Made by a program: the position numbers and the translations under genes
Assembly (NCBI RefSeq): GCF_003254565.1
Contig: NZ_QJRI01000179.1
Location: 62,001 to 126,000, forward strand
DNA length: 64,000 nt
From: Flavobacterium nitrogenifigens
Lineage (GTDB): Bacteria > Bacteroidota > Bacteroidia > Flavobacteriales > Flavobacteriaceae
Direction of reading: 5' to 3'
Shown here: positions 28,114 to 36,486 of the stretch, piece by piece
How the letters are laid out: every line of letters starts with the position of its first letter
Position numbering within the stretch: position 1 is the first letter of the stretch
The notes under the pieces: generated by a model
Told to the model about the DNA's origin: nothing
Database searches by the model: none
What the model saw: the letters and a program-made list of their open reading frames with translations, nothing else

Positions 28114-28705
28114 TGATCACTTTATTTTTAAGTACAATTCGGGTATAATCTTCAGATGATTCTAACAATTTTACCTGAACAACTGTTGCTTCTTCTTTGT
28201 CAAAAGTCAGTTCAATTTGTTTGATGTATTTTTTAAGCGTCGCATCTTTCGGAACAAATTTAGCCAGATTCAGACCTTTCAATTTAAAATATGAAATGGT
28301 AAATTCTTTATCATCAAACATATTTCCGCTTACGCTACCCACAATCAATTTATTGATTCGGGCAAAGATCTTACTGTTTCCAATATCAACAGCACTTTTC
28401 TTTCCTTCATCGTTAATCAGGATTTTTCCGTTTTTGAAAGTAATGCTGTAATTATATGGTTTTTTATATTGCCACTGAAGCAAAGCAGGTTCTTTAAAAA
28501 TCATTTTGCCTGAAGTCTCAATATCTTTCGATAAAAAGTCTAAATGCTTGTACTGAACAAAATCGGTACTTAAGGTTTTGATTTTTTTGGCTACAACATT
28601 TACATCTTGTTTAAAAGAAGCAATTTCGGCATCGGTCATTTTTTGTTCCTGTGCGAACAAACCGACTGAAATAAAAAGAATAAGTATAGATAATTTAGTT
28701 TTCAT
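28079..28705 (-). CDS. LolA-like periplasmic lipid/lipoprotein carrier
   Basis: 208 aa with signal peptide (to GLFAQ). The LolA-type half-barrel motifs follow: KIKTLSTDFVQYKHLDFLS, SGKMIFKEPALLQWQYKKPY and NYSITFKNGKILIND. Residues 60-95 fit the family's F..P..L.W.Y.KP core well. LolA carries lipoproteins across the periplasm; the version in polyene clusters is thought to carry the pigment-lipid. It overlaps the following lipoprotein gene by 35 bases. Confidence 0.86.
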   Translation of the reverse strand: MKTKLSILILFISVGLFAQEQKMTDAEIASFKQDVNVVAKKIKTLSTDFVQYKHLDFLSKDIETSGKMIFKEPALLQWQYKKPYNYSITFKNGKILINDEGKKSAVDIGNSKIFARINKLIVGSVSGNMFDDKEFTISYFKLKGLNLAKFVPKDATLKKYIKQIELTFDKEEATVVQVKLLESSEDYTRIVLKNKVINAKIDDSVFTN

Positions 28706-28730
28706 ATTTTAAAATTGTGCTTAATGTTTT

Positions 28731-28759
28731 GCCACGAATTACACCAATTTTCACGAATT
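28731..28759. repeat. Solo arm of the GCCACGAATT repeat family
   Basis: GCCACGAATTACACC followed by TTCACGAATTT. Only one arm is seen between the deacetylase and LolA-like genes; no complementary arm lies within the gap. Looks like a decayed or partial copy. Confidence 0.55.
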
Positions 28760-28778
28760 TTATTTAATAAAATCCGTT

Positions 28779-29564
28779 TCATCCGCGTCCAATTTCATAA
28801 GCATTAAGATTCAAAAGTTCTTCAATCGAAACAACCTTATAATTGTTTTGCTGTAAAAATTGCAAAAACTGTTCCAAGACCAAAACAGAATGCTCGCCCG
28901 TGTCGTGCAAAAGTACAATTCCGCCCGGAGAAACACGTTTTTTAATTCGATTCAAAATTAATTCGACATCTGTAGTTCCTCCATCAAGAGAACGAATATT
29001 CCAGCCAATTGTTTTATGTCCAGTTACTTTTAAAGCCCTTCTAATCGAAGGTGTCGTAACTCCATAAGGCGGACGAAAGAAGTTGATTTTTTTTGAAGTG
29101 AATTTTTCCAGTAACGCATCTGTTTTTTGAAGCTCCTCTCTTATTTTATCAGAATTATAAAAATCAAAAAACTTAGAATGAGAGTAAGAATGATTTCCAA
29201 CTAAATGACCTTCATCAATCACTTTTTGGAGAATTTCTGGATGTGTTTCGATATTTTTTCCAATACAGAAAAAGGTCGCTTTGGCATTGTATTTTTTTAA
29301 AAGTTCCAAAACTTCTAAAGTATAAATGCTTGGGCCGTCGTCAAAAGTAAGCGCGATTTTTTTTTCTGTTTCTAACGGATTGCTGCAAAAAGCTTTTACA
29401 TGATAATTGGATGAAATTCTGGAAGAACCAAAAGCATTTATTCCAATCCATAGTAAAGCAATTATAAGAAACCATAATTCATTAATTGCTAGACTTATTT
29501 TCAGAAGAAACAATAAAAGCAATAAAAAGATAAAAAACAGCGATATGTTTTTATGCGTTATCAT
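28779..29564 (-). CDS. Membrane-anchored polysaccharide deacetylase family protein (NodB domain)
   Basis: 261 aa: two N-terminal hydrophobic helices (about 8-45), then a CE4/NodB domain with ALTFDDGPS (catalytic Asp and metal Asp), HLVGNHSYSHSKF (metal His pair), FFRPPYGVTTP and a C-terminal VLLHDTGEHS. The complete motif set suggests an active metal-dependent deacetylase or amide hydrolase. Its target in a pigment operon is not known. ATG at 29564 overlaps the TGA of the preceding ketosynthase-like gene. Confidence 0.88.
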   Translation of the reverse strand: MITHKNISLFFIFLLLLLFLLKISLAINELWFLIIALLWIGINAFGSSRISSNYHVKAFCSNPLETEKKIALTFDDGPSIYTLEVLELLKKYNAKATFFCIGKNIETHPEILQKVIDEGHLVGNHSYSHSKFFDFYNSDKIREELQKTDALLEKFTSKKINFFRPPYGVTTPSIRRALKVTGHKTIGWNIRSLDGGTTDVELILNRIKKRVSPGGIVLLHDTGEHSVLVLEQFLQFLQQNNYKVVSIEELLNLNAYEIGRG

Positions 29565-30622
29565 TTTGACAGCAACGTAAAACTATGGTTTTTTCCGCTT
29601 AATTGATTGTATAATAAAATGGTTTTGTAAGCTGGTTTTGCAACCGAATTTACTTTTACGATTTCAGGAATTTCCTGAGTTTTCAAAATTTTAGCAGCCA
29701 TCCAAAAAGCAAAAGCAGAAGCTGTGTCATATTCGCCACTCAAATGTTTGTAATATAAAACAGGAGTTTCGGCAAATGCATTTTTAGCAAGATTTCTATA
29801 ATAATTTTCAAAATCGGCATTTCCGTCAAAACCTAAAACAAGAGCATCAATAGCTGAAATTTCTAAACTATTAGATTTTAAAAATGATCGAATTGCCGCT
29901 TCAATTTCATTTTCTTCCAAAGTGTTTACAATTGAAACATCTAGAAGTTCTGCATAAGTGTTTTCTTTTCTTTCGTTTTCTAAAACAAAAAAGCTAGCAC
30001 CTTCACCGTAAACAGCTCCGTTTGTATTAGAAGTCAAAACATCGTACGGAGCAGTATTATCTGCCTTAATGCGACCGTTTAGTTTAAAAAGCGAAGTGGT
30101 ATATTCGCCGTTTTCATCAACACCGCCAACTAAAATCGAATTGGCTTCGCCTTCTTCAATCTGCATTTTAGCATCAATAAGAGCCGATTCAAAAGAAACC
30201 GCACCATTAACATAGGTGAAATTATAACCTTTGCATTGCTGTAAAAGTGCAATTTGTGCTCCAACGGTATTGTGAGTAGACTGAATGAAAGAAGTCGGAG
30301 TCAAAAACTCTTCGTTATTGTCTAAAATGCTTTTCAGGAATTTTTCAGAATCTTCAATACAGCCTAAACCAGTTCCCGTGATAATGGCATCAACTTTTTC
30401 AATATTGGCATCTTTCATAGCCAGAGCCGAAGCTACGATTCCGTTTTTTACACCTTTTGCCATTCTTCGGCTAGCAGCAGGCGAAATATATTCTTTGTAT
30501 ACTGGCGGAACAATTGCCAGTACATTTTCTTCATGATTTACAACAGCTTCTTCCAAAAAAACAGTATCAAATGTTTTTTGAGTCGAAATACAGCCTACTC
30601 CATTTATATATGTCTTCGTCAT
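29561..30622 (-). CDS. Ketosynthase-like protein lacking the catalytic triad
   Basis: 353 aa with a thiolase/FabF-type fold but no active-site residues. Aligning NFTYVNGAVSFESALI with NLTVSAACASGSHSI of the cluster's FabF-like enzyme puts Ala141 where the catalytic Cys should be. The HGTxTP His motif is replaced by LVLGFDGN, and the GH motif is altered. It therefore resembles a KS-beta/chain-length-factor partner. Its ATG overlaps the stop of the catalytic ketosynthase upstream (TAATG), the usual layout of a heterodimer. Probable role: partner of the 30622-31821 enzyme in setting polyene length. Confidence 0.8.
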   Translation of the reverse strand: MTKTYINGVGCISTQKTFDTVFLEEAVVNHEENVLAIVPPVYKEYISPAASRRMAKGVKNGIVASALAMKDANIEKVDAIITGTGLGCIEDSEKFLKSILDNNEEFLTPTSFIQSTHNTVGAQIALLQQCKGYNFTYVNGAVSFESALIDAKMQIEEGEANSILVGGVDENGEYTTSLFKLNGRIKADNTAPYDVLTSNTNGAVYGEGASFFVLENERKENTYAELLDVSIVNTLEENEIEAAIRSFLKSNSLEISAIDALVLGFDGNADFENYYRNLAKNAFAETPVLYYKHLSGEYDTASAFAFWMAAKILKTQEIPEIVKVNSVAKPAYKTILLYNQLSGKNHSFTLLSK

Positions 30623-31821
30623 TAGCTTTTTGAAAATATAAGAGTTGAACAGTTTCCACCAAAACCAAAAGAGTTGGATAAAACGTGCTCGATAGTTTTA
30701 TTTTTTAAAGATGTCTGCGGTTTCAAATCAAATTCTTCCATCGGAACTTCAAAATTCAAATTTGGATAAACCACATTATTCTGAATTGCCAAAACACTGT
30801 AGACGGCTTCAATCGCAGCTGCAGCCGCTAATGTATGTCCTGTAAAAGGTTTTGTAGAACTGAAATCTGGAACTTTTTCGTTTTCATAGATGCGAAGTAA
30901 AGCTCTTCCCTCAGACAAATCGTTGTTTGGCGTTGCAGTTCCATGAACATTGATGTAATCAATTTCAGAAGGTTTTAAACCCGAAACATCAAACGCTTTT
31001 TTCATGGCCAAATACGCGCCTTCTCCGTTTTCTGAAGAAGCAGTTTGGTGATAAGCGTCGTTGGCATTTCCGTAACCCGAAACTCTTGCCAATACTTTTT
31101 TGTTTTGTTTTGCTACAATTTCATCCGATTCTAAAACTAAAAATGCGGCAGCCTCTCCAAGATTTAATCCTTTTCTGGTATTGTCAAAAGGTTTGTTGTA
31201 ATCGTCAGATAAAATCATCAAAGTCTTAAATCCGTTGATGGTGAATTTTGCCAAAGCATCGGCTCCGCCCACAATTACGCGATCTAATTTTCCCGTTTTG
31301 ATTAATCTAGCGCCTAACATAATCGAATTGGCTGCAGACGAACAAGCCGTAGAAATAGTCGTAACCATTCCTTTTAACCCTAATTCTTCAGCAATTTTTT
31401 CGGCAACATCGCCGCCATCGTGGCAAGTGATGTATTTGGTCAATTCTGGTTTTTCGAAATAATCGTAATAATGTCTTTCCGTCATGTCCATTCCGCCCAC
31501 GCTTGTAGCCGAAATAAGTCCCGTTCTAAATTCATTTATATTGGTAATGCCAGCATTTTCAACAGCTTGTTTTGCTGCCAAAGTGCCAATCATAGCGGTT
31601 CTAGAGAAATTATTATCCTCATTTAATTTCAGTTCATTAACAAGATCTTCGTTGGTTTTTTTGATTTCACCAACTTTGATAACATCTGCATGAACAGTCG
31701 AAATATTTTGAATACGAGAAATACCGATTTTGTTTTCAATCAAAGAAAGGTAGTTTTCCTCAACCGAATTACCAATCGCAGAGATAATTCCCATTCCCGT
31801 TATTGCAACACCTCTTGCCAT
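30622..31821 (-). CDS. Beta-ketoacyl-ACP synthase (FabF/KS-alpha type)
   Basis: 399 aa with an intact condensing-enzyme triad: Cys160 in TISTACSSAANS, His293 in INVHGTATPNND, and His329 in STKPFTGHTLAA. N-terminal VAITGMGIISAIGNSVEE and C-terminal SNSFGFGGNC are typical. It extends the growing chain with malonyl-ACP. It is coupled to the triad-lacking homologue downstream (TAATG overlap). The gap to the ACP gene is 165 bases and contains an inverted repeat, so a separate promoter is possible. Confidence 0.92.
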   Translation of the reverse strand: MARGVAITGMGIISAIGNSVEENYLSLIENKIGISRIQNISTVHADVIKVGEIKKTNEDLVNELKLNEDNNFSRTAMIGTLAAKQAVENAGITNINEFRTGLISATSVGGMDMTERHYYDYFEKPELTKYITCHDGGDVAEKIAEELGLKGMVTTISTACSSAANSIMLGARLIKTGKLDRVIVGGADALAKFTINGFKTLMILSDDYNKPFDNTRKGLNLGEAAAFLVLESDEIVAKQNKKVLARVSGYGNANDAYHQTASSENGEGAYLAMKKAFDVSGLKPSEIDYINVHGTATPNNDLSEGRALLRIYENEKVPDFSSTKPFTGHTLAAAAAIEAVYSVLAIQNNVVYPNLNFEVPMEEFDLKPQTSLKNKTIEHVLSNSFGFGGNCSTLIFSKS

Positions 31822-31850
31822 TTTAGATTTTAGATTTATGATTGTAGATT

Positions 31851-31958
31851 AACTTTGCGTCTTCGCTCCCGATAGCTATCGGGATTGCGAGCATATTTCT
31901 CAGCTAAGAAACAAAGCTTATAAATTTAATCTCGCAAAGTCGCAGAGTCGCTAAGTTT
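31851..31958. repeat. CGCAAAGTCGC-family inverted repeat carrying the palindrome CCCGATAGCTATCGGG
   Basis: The right arm (31931-31958) reads CTCGCAAAGTCGCAGAGTCG plus CTAAGTTT. The left arm (31851-31891) is its complement, but interrupted by an approximately 21-base insert containing the perfect 16-bp palindrome at 31868-31883. Compare the uninterrupted copy at 44796-44866. Non-coding. Confidence 0.75.
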
Positions 31959-31986
31959 TAGCAATCTTTGACAAAATTTATTTCGA

Positions 31987-32244
31987 TTATTTCGTTCTAT
32001 TTGCGCTGATATATGCTGCCATAGTTTCGATAGACTGAAAAATAGATTTTCCTTCTTTCGGATCTACTAATTTAATTCCGTAATCTTTATCTAAAATCAC
32101 GATCAATTCAAGTGCATCAATCGAGTCTAAACCTAAACCGTCTCCAAACAAAGGATCATTATCAGCAATATCTTCTACTGCAATATCTTCAAGGTTTAAA
32201 GTCGTTATGATTTTATTTTTTAATTCTTCTTTTAATGCTTCCAT
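31987..32244 (-). CDS. Acyl carrier protein
   Basis: 85 aa, acidic, four-helix ACP with the phosphopantetheine site Ser41 in DGLGLDSIDALEL. Carries acyl intermediates of the polyene or dialkylresorcinol chain. It lies 2 bases after the stop of the truncated ketosynthase-like gene. A second ACP is at 43239-43493; two ACPs are also seen in aryl-polyene clusters. No phosphopantetheinyl transferase is in the window. Confidence 0.94.
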   Translation of the reverse strand: MEALKEELKNKIITTLNLEDIAVEDIADNDPLFGDGLGLDSIDALELIVILDKDYGIKLVDPKEGKSIFQSIETMAAYISANRTK

Positions 32245-32246
32245 GA

Positions 32247-32864
32247 TTATTTATTGTATAATGTATTGATAGTCTCGTTTGTATATTTTGCATTTTCCTC
32301 TGTACTAATTGTACATAAAAAAGCTTTATAATTGTCGTTAAAATATTCTACCCAACCGCATAAAACTACATCTGCTTTATTCGTATTCAGAAGAATATTC
32401 GAATAATTCGACATAAATTCGGTGTTAAAGGCATCAAATATAAAGAAAGAATTTTCACTTTTCAGCTGATGACGGATACTTATTTCGCCCAAACAAATAT
32501 TTGGCAGCGTATAAACAAAGACCGCCGGACTCGGATAATAGTTTTCTTTGTCGGAAATAGATTCCTGATATTTTACATCGGTATCCAAACTCGACGATTT
32601 ATTGGCCAAAACCAAAGCAATATTATTTTCCTGCTCTGTTGAGGTTATTGGACTCAAAAGCAATTCTGATCCTAAAAAAGCCAGTTTGCTCAAAGCATCC
32701 ATTTTGAAAAACTTTGGATATTGCATTTCAAAATTACGATATGCTTGTTTCGAGAAATCAGCAAAATCGGTTGGTTCAATTTTGAATACAGAATTTCCAT
32801 TCAAAACAATTTCGTTGTTTTGAATGGTGATGTAGGATTTTATGTAGGTTTTGTTTTGAGTCAT
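32247..32864 (-). CDS. Truncated ketosynthase-like protein (chain-length-factor type, ApeC-like)
   Basis: 205 aa. NYYPSPAVFVYTLPNICLGE and ISIRHQLKSENSFF match the N-terminal half of condensing enzymes just before the active-site Cys, and the protein ends soon after the site (DAFNTEFMSNY in place of the Cys loop). It resembles the short ketosynthase N-terminal-domain family that includes ApeC, the partner of the ApeO ketosynthase (established for the E. coli aryl-polyene system). No frameshift sign is visible, so the short length is probably natural. Two bases upstream of an ACP gene. Confidence 0.74.
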   Translation of the reverse strand: MTQNKTYIKSYITIQNNEIVLNGNSVFKIEPTDFADFSKQAYRNFEMQYPKFFKMDALSKLAFLGSELLLSPITSTEQENNIALVLANKSSSLDTDVKYQESISDKENYYPSPAVFVYTLPNICLGEISIRHQLKSENSFFIFDAFNTEFMSNYSNILLNTNKADVVLCGWVEYFNDNYKAFLCTISTEENAKYTNETINTLYNK

Positions 32865-32884
32865 TGTTTATTATGAAAATTCTA

Positions 32885-33496
32885 TTACGAAATCCAAGTG
32901 TCAATAATTTTTGAAATATGCCATTTTCCAGATTTGTTTTCAATTGTAATTTCAAATCCTCTGCCACATTTTCCACCTCCACATGAAGCACTTGCTTCTA
33001 AAATTCCTGATGTTTTAGTTTTATTGAAATGAATTTTATGAATTTTAATAGTGCCAACTGGCATTTTGCTTTTTTTATCGTTTATGTCCCAATATATTTC
33101 CTCAGGAAATTTAGAGGTATGTTGAAAATCAAATTTTTTGTTTTTTTTGAATGGTGTCAAATCAAATTTTTCATCATTGACTCTATTACTTATTATAAAA
33201 TCGTGAACACCAATTAAAATTTTGTTTTTGTCATTTTTAATAGAATCTTGTTCAATTTGATATCTTTTTAATTTATCATGATAGCCAATAGTATCTTTTT
33301 TATTCGTTTTGAAATCGATCTTTGGCATTGGTGGCGGATACATAATTCTTCGATCCATATAAATAGAATCTACAATTTCAAGAAATACGCTGTTTAAAAC
33401 ATCTTTTTCAAAATCAGATTCAGATACTTCTTTCTTTTTACATCCAAAAGAGGAGAAAAGAACAAGAGTTATAAATATAAATTTTGATAGTTTCAT
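32885..33496 (-). CDS. Lipoprotein of unknown function inside the pigment operon
   Basis: 203 aa: signal with lipobox SSFGCKK (Cys19), then a Lys- and Asp-rich mature part and a C-terminal domain containing a compact ASCGGGKCGRGF loop followed by EITIENKSGKWHISKIIDT. The two Cys in that loop could form a disulfide. No family recognised. It separates the truncated ketosynthase-like gene from a full ketosynthase, and the DNA looks more AT-rich than neighbours, so it may be an accessory insertion rather than a pathway gene. Confidence 0.66.
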   Translation of the reverse strand: MKLSKFIFITLVLFSSFGCKKKEVSESDFEKDVLNSVFLEIVDSIYMDRRIMYPPPMPKIDFKTNKKDTIGYHDKLKRYQIEQDSIKNDKNKILIGVHDFIISNRVNDEKFDLTPFKKNKKFDFQHTSKFPEEIYWDINDKKSKMPVGTIKIHKIHFNKTKTSGILEASASCGGGKCGRGFEITIENKSGKWHISKIIDTWIS

Positions 33497-33526
33497 TTGT
33501 TTAATGCCGATTTTAATTCGTGAAAA

Positions 33527-34678
33527 TTAGTGCAATTCGTGTTTTACCTTTTCAAAAACCACAGCCGTATTACAGCCTCCAAAACCAGAAGCTGTTTTCA
33601 GGAAATATTCAATATTCTTTTCTTCATTTTTCTCAATAACATTAACAACTTCACTAACCCCAATTTCATCAAAACCTTTCGATTCAAAAAGTTTATTTTG
33701 GTTGGCAGATTCTATTGCAATTACCGTTTCCAATAGTCCCGAAGCGCCAAGTGTATGACCGTAAAATCCTTTTAAACTATTAACAGGAACATTTTGTAAA
33801 TCTAAACGAGTTAGAGCAATCGCTTCCATTTCGTCGTTGTAAGGAGTTGCAGTTCCGTGGGCTGAAATATAATCTAATTGGTTCGCTTCAATTTGCGCTT
33901 CTTTCAAAGCATTTTGAATACTTCTAAACAAACCTTCACCAGTTCTTGATGGCCCCGAAATATGATTGGCATCGTTTATCGAACTGTCTCCAATAACTTT
34001 TATTTTGGCGTTTTTGGCTTTCGCCGAAATTAAAATTGCTGCTGTCGCTTCTCCTAAACTTATTCCAGTTCTGTTTTTAGAATAGGGTTTGCAAGGCAGT
34101 TCACTCATCGCTTGGAAAGCATTAAAACCAGATAAAACAAATTCTGAAACTTCGTCGCCAGCCACCACAAAAATGTTGTCGTAAAGTTCAGATTGAATCA
34201 TTCTTTTAGCAACAGAAACGGCTAAAATTCCTGAAACGCAGGCATTTGAAACTACGATAGGCTGTGTTTGAAACTTAAAGAAATCGGCAACGTTTTGTGC
34301 TAAAACATCTAAATGTGCGCTGTTGAAACTTTCTTCAGAATTGTCTTTTAAAGCGGTTACATTTCCTTTTGTGGTAGAAAGTATAAAAGCCGTTTTTGAG
34401 TTTAATTCTACGTTTGAATTTTTGATAATTGGCTCTAAAGCCAAGATCATCATTTTCTCTAAACGGGAATATTTGGTTTCAGTACTTATTTTTGCAAAAG
34501 CATTATTTATTTTTTCATTAGAAATAATCGAAGCATAAAACGGATTCGGCATCAAAGAAACATCGCTATGAAGCTGAATTCCAGAATCGCCACGAAGAAT
34601 GGCGCTGATATTAGATTCAACATCAAAACCTAAAGGCGTGATGCAATTTGTTTCTGTAATGTATATTTCTCTTAACAT
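33527..34678 (-). CDS. Beta-ketoacyl-ACP synthase (FabF-like)
   Basis: 383 aa with the catalytic set intact: Cys147 in VVSNACVSGILAV, His in ISAHGTATPYND and His in LKGFYGHTLGASG. The N-terminus (REIYITETNCITPLGFDVE) is slightly divergent, as in aryl-polyene ketosynthases. It condenses malonyl-ACP with the acyl chain. In this cluster three catalytic FabF-like enzymes are present; which serve the polyene and which the resorcinol precursors cannot be told from sequence. A 30-base gap with a GCCACGAATT-type fragment separates it from the lipoprotein gene. Confidence 0.9.
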   Translation of the reverse strand: MLREIYITETNCITPLGFDVESNISAILRGDSGIQLHSDVSLMPNPFYASIISNEKINNAFAKISTETKYSRLEKMMILALEPIIKNSNVELNSKTAFILSTTKGNVTALKDNSEESFNSAHLDVLAQNVADFFKFQTQPIVVSNACVSGILAVSVAKRMIQSELYDNIFVVAGDEVSEFVLSGFNAFQAMSELPCKPYSKNRTGISLGEATAAILISAKAKNAKIKVIGDSSINDANHISGPSRTGEGLFRSIQNALKEAQIEANQLDYISAHGTATPYNDEMEAIALTRLDLQNVPVNSLKGFYGHTLGASGLLETVIAIESANQNKLFESKGFDEIGVSEVVNVIEKNEEKNIEYFLKTASGFGGCNTAVVFEKVKHELH

Positions 34679-34682
34679 TTTA

Positions 34683-34776
34683 TGATTTTAATTTCGTGAA
34701 ATTTTTGCTCGCAGATTTGGCAGATTAAGCAGATTCCGATTTTAATTTTTTCTAATTCGTGAATTCGTGGCTAAAA
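34683..34776. repeat. Composite repeat: CGCAGATTTGGCAGATT unit plus GCCACGAATT arm
   Basis: The 100-base gap between the thioesterase and ketosynthase genes holds CGCAGATTTGGCAGATTAAG (same family as 63515-63582) and then AATTCGTGAATTCGTGGC (GCCACGAATT family), with a partial complementary arm AATTTCGTGAAATTT at its left edge. Two repeat families are joined in one gap. Confidence 0.6.
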
Positions 34777-34778
34777 CT

Positions 34779-35228
34779 TTATTTCAATAATCCCACTTTT
34801 CGTTTCCATTCTTCATAAAAAGGCGGATTTGTCAGCATTAAATTTCCTGCTGCATCTAAAAAAACCTGAGTAGTTTCTCCGGTGCAGGCCACTTCTCCTT
34901 TGTCATCAATAATTTTAAAACGGTAAATCATTTTAGCTGCAGGAGTATCTACAACCGTGGTTTCAATTGTTACCACATCTCCATAACGCAAAGACAGTTT
35001 ATGTTCGCAAGTCGATTTTACAATTGGCGTGGTATAACCCGTTTTGGCAATATCCAGATACGTAAGTCCGTGCTGACGTCCAAACGCTTCGCGCCCATCT
35101 TCGAAATACGTGATATAATTGCCGTGCCAAACAATTCCAAGCGGATCTGTTTCGTTAAAACGAATCCTAATTTCATGTGTAACGGTTAGATCTGTAGCCT
35201 CTTTAAACTGCTCTTTTCTTTTTATCAT
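34779..35228 (-). CDS. 4HBT/YbgC-type hot-dog acyl thioesterase
   Basis: 149 aa, single hot-dog domain with the 4-hydroxybenzoyl-CoA-thioesterase motif RFNETDPLGIVWHGNYITYF including the catalytic Asp and the D-P-x-G-x-V-x-x-G-x-Y pattern. It would release an acyl chain from ACP or CoA, or proofread stalled chains. ApeK-like thioesterases occur in aryl-polyene clusters. The start overlaps the end of the ABC permease gene by 26 bases. Confidence 0.88.
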   Translation of the reverse strand: MIKRKEQFKEATDLTVTHEIRIRFNETDPLGIVWHGNYITYFEDGREAFGRQHGLTYLDIAKTGYTTPIVKSTCEHKLSLRYGDVVTIETTVVDTPAAKMIYRFKIIDDKGEVACTGETTQVFLDAAGNLMLTNPPFYEEWKRKVGLLK

Positions 35229-36486
35229 AAAATAATGCGATGGAAGTGGTAATAATGAAAAACAAAAATAATAAACTTATTCTTGGTATGATTTCGACGA
35301 AAGAAACGTTTCTAAGCAATACATCGTAAAAAGCCTCTAATCCCCAGTTCATTGGAGATGATTTTGCGATATATTGCATGATTTTCGGCATGGCAAAAAC
35401 AGGAACCCAAACACCGCCAATTGCCGCTAAAATGATAACACTTGTAGCGCCAAAAGGAGCCGATTGTTCTTGCGTACTTGCCACAGTTCCTAATAAAATT
35501 CCGAACCCGATGGCTGCAAAACCTGAAAATAATGCTACAATGCTTGTCAGCAAGAAATGACCTTCAATATTTAATGAAGGCAATCCGATGGATGGAAATA
35601 AGAATACCGCCACGGCAACCATCATGTAAAACTGAATCATGCAAATGATCGAGTAGGTGATGGTTTTCCCAATAATCACCACTAAATTAGAAACAGGATT
35701 GGTTCTTAATCGGACAAAAGTTCCTTGTGATTTTTCTTTTACAATATTGATAGATAATGGAATGACAATAAAAAAGATTGCAAAAAGTGTCCAAGCGGGA
35801 ACATTATGCTGAACGGAATTTGGACGAACTTCTTTGTTGTTGATTCTCGGAATTATTTCTTTGAAAGTGATAAAATTCTTTTGCTCAAAATCGATTGTTT
35901 CTTCGCCTAATTGTTTTTGAAAAGTGCTGTAAATTGATTTGGTTTCAATCTGTGAAATCATTTTATCAATCGAACTCATAACCGCATTTTTGAAACTCAT
36001 CTGAACCGCTGGATCAAAATACAGTTTTACTTCTTTTTCTTTAATAACGCGCTGAGGTTCGGCCGCCGTTGTACTGTCGGTCAATCCTAAATTGCTCACA
36101 ATTTTCTCTACATTCTGATTTACTTTTTCCTGCAAATCTGAACTTAGGTTTTCTGGAATTACAATCGCCAATTGAAATTTTCCTTTGTACACATTTTCTT
36201 TGGCAATTTCTTCGGTAATCGGTTTATGGTCAAGTTGGGTTACAACGGTAAAATATTTGCTTTTTTCTAAATTTTCAAAAACGGTTTTAGAAACAGATCC
36301 GTGGTCTTTATCGACCAAAAGAATCTGAAGTTTAGAATCGGTTACGGCTTTAAAAGTGCTGTCTTGAATTAAGGTTACGGCAATTACCAAAACCAAAGGC
36401 ATGATAAATAAAATAATCAATCCGCCTAAATCTCTTTTTAGCAAAAGGAATTCTTTTACTACCGACATCCAAATTTTATATATCAT
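35203..36486 (-). CDS. ABC-2 type transporter permease
   Basis: 427 aa: one N-terminal helix (LIILFIMPLVLVIAVTLIQ), a large extracytoplasmic domain (about 45-220), and five C-terminal helices (about 225-420) with the RLRTNPVSNLVVIIGKT linker typical of ABC2 permeases of the YhgE/DrrB-like group. Works with the ATPase gene just upstream (11-base overlap). Its placement between pigment genes suggests export of pigment or an envelope lipid; substrate not determined. Confidence 0.88.
   Translation of the reverse strand: MIYKIWMSVVKEFLLLKRDLGGLIILFIMPLVLVIAVTLIQDSTFKAVTDSKLQILLVDKDHGSVSKTVFENLEKSKYFTVVTQLDHKPITEEIAKENVYKGKFQLAIVIPENLSSDLQEKVNQNVEKIVSNLGLTDSTTAAEPQRVIKEKEVKLYFDPAVQMSFKNAVMSSIDKMISQIETKSIYSTFQKQLGEETIDFEQKNFITFKEIIPRINNKEVRPNSVQHNVPAWTLFAIFFIVIPLSINIVKEKSQGTFVRLRTNPVSNLVVIIGKTITYSIICMIQFYMMVAVAVFLFPSIGLPSLNIEGHFLLTSIVALFSGFAAIGFGILLGTVASTQEQSAPFGATSVIILAAIGGVWVPVFAMPKIMQYIAKSSPMNWGLEAFYDVLLRNVSFVEIIPRISLLFLFFIITTSIALFYDKKKRAV

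Noticed and set aside
32247..32864. Halved ketosynthase as a broken pseudogene
   Set aside because: No second half is found downstream, the reading frame is clean and short partners are known in aryl-polyene systems.
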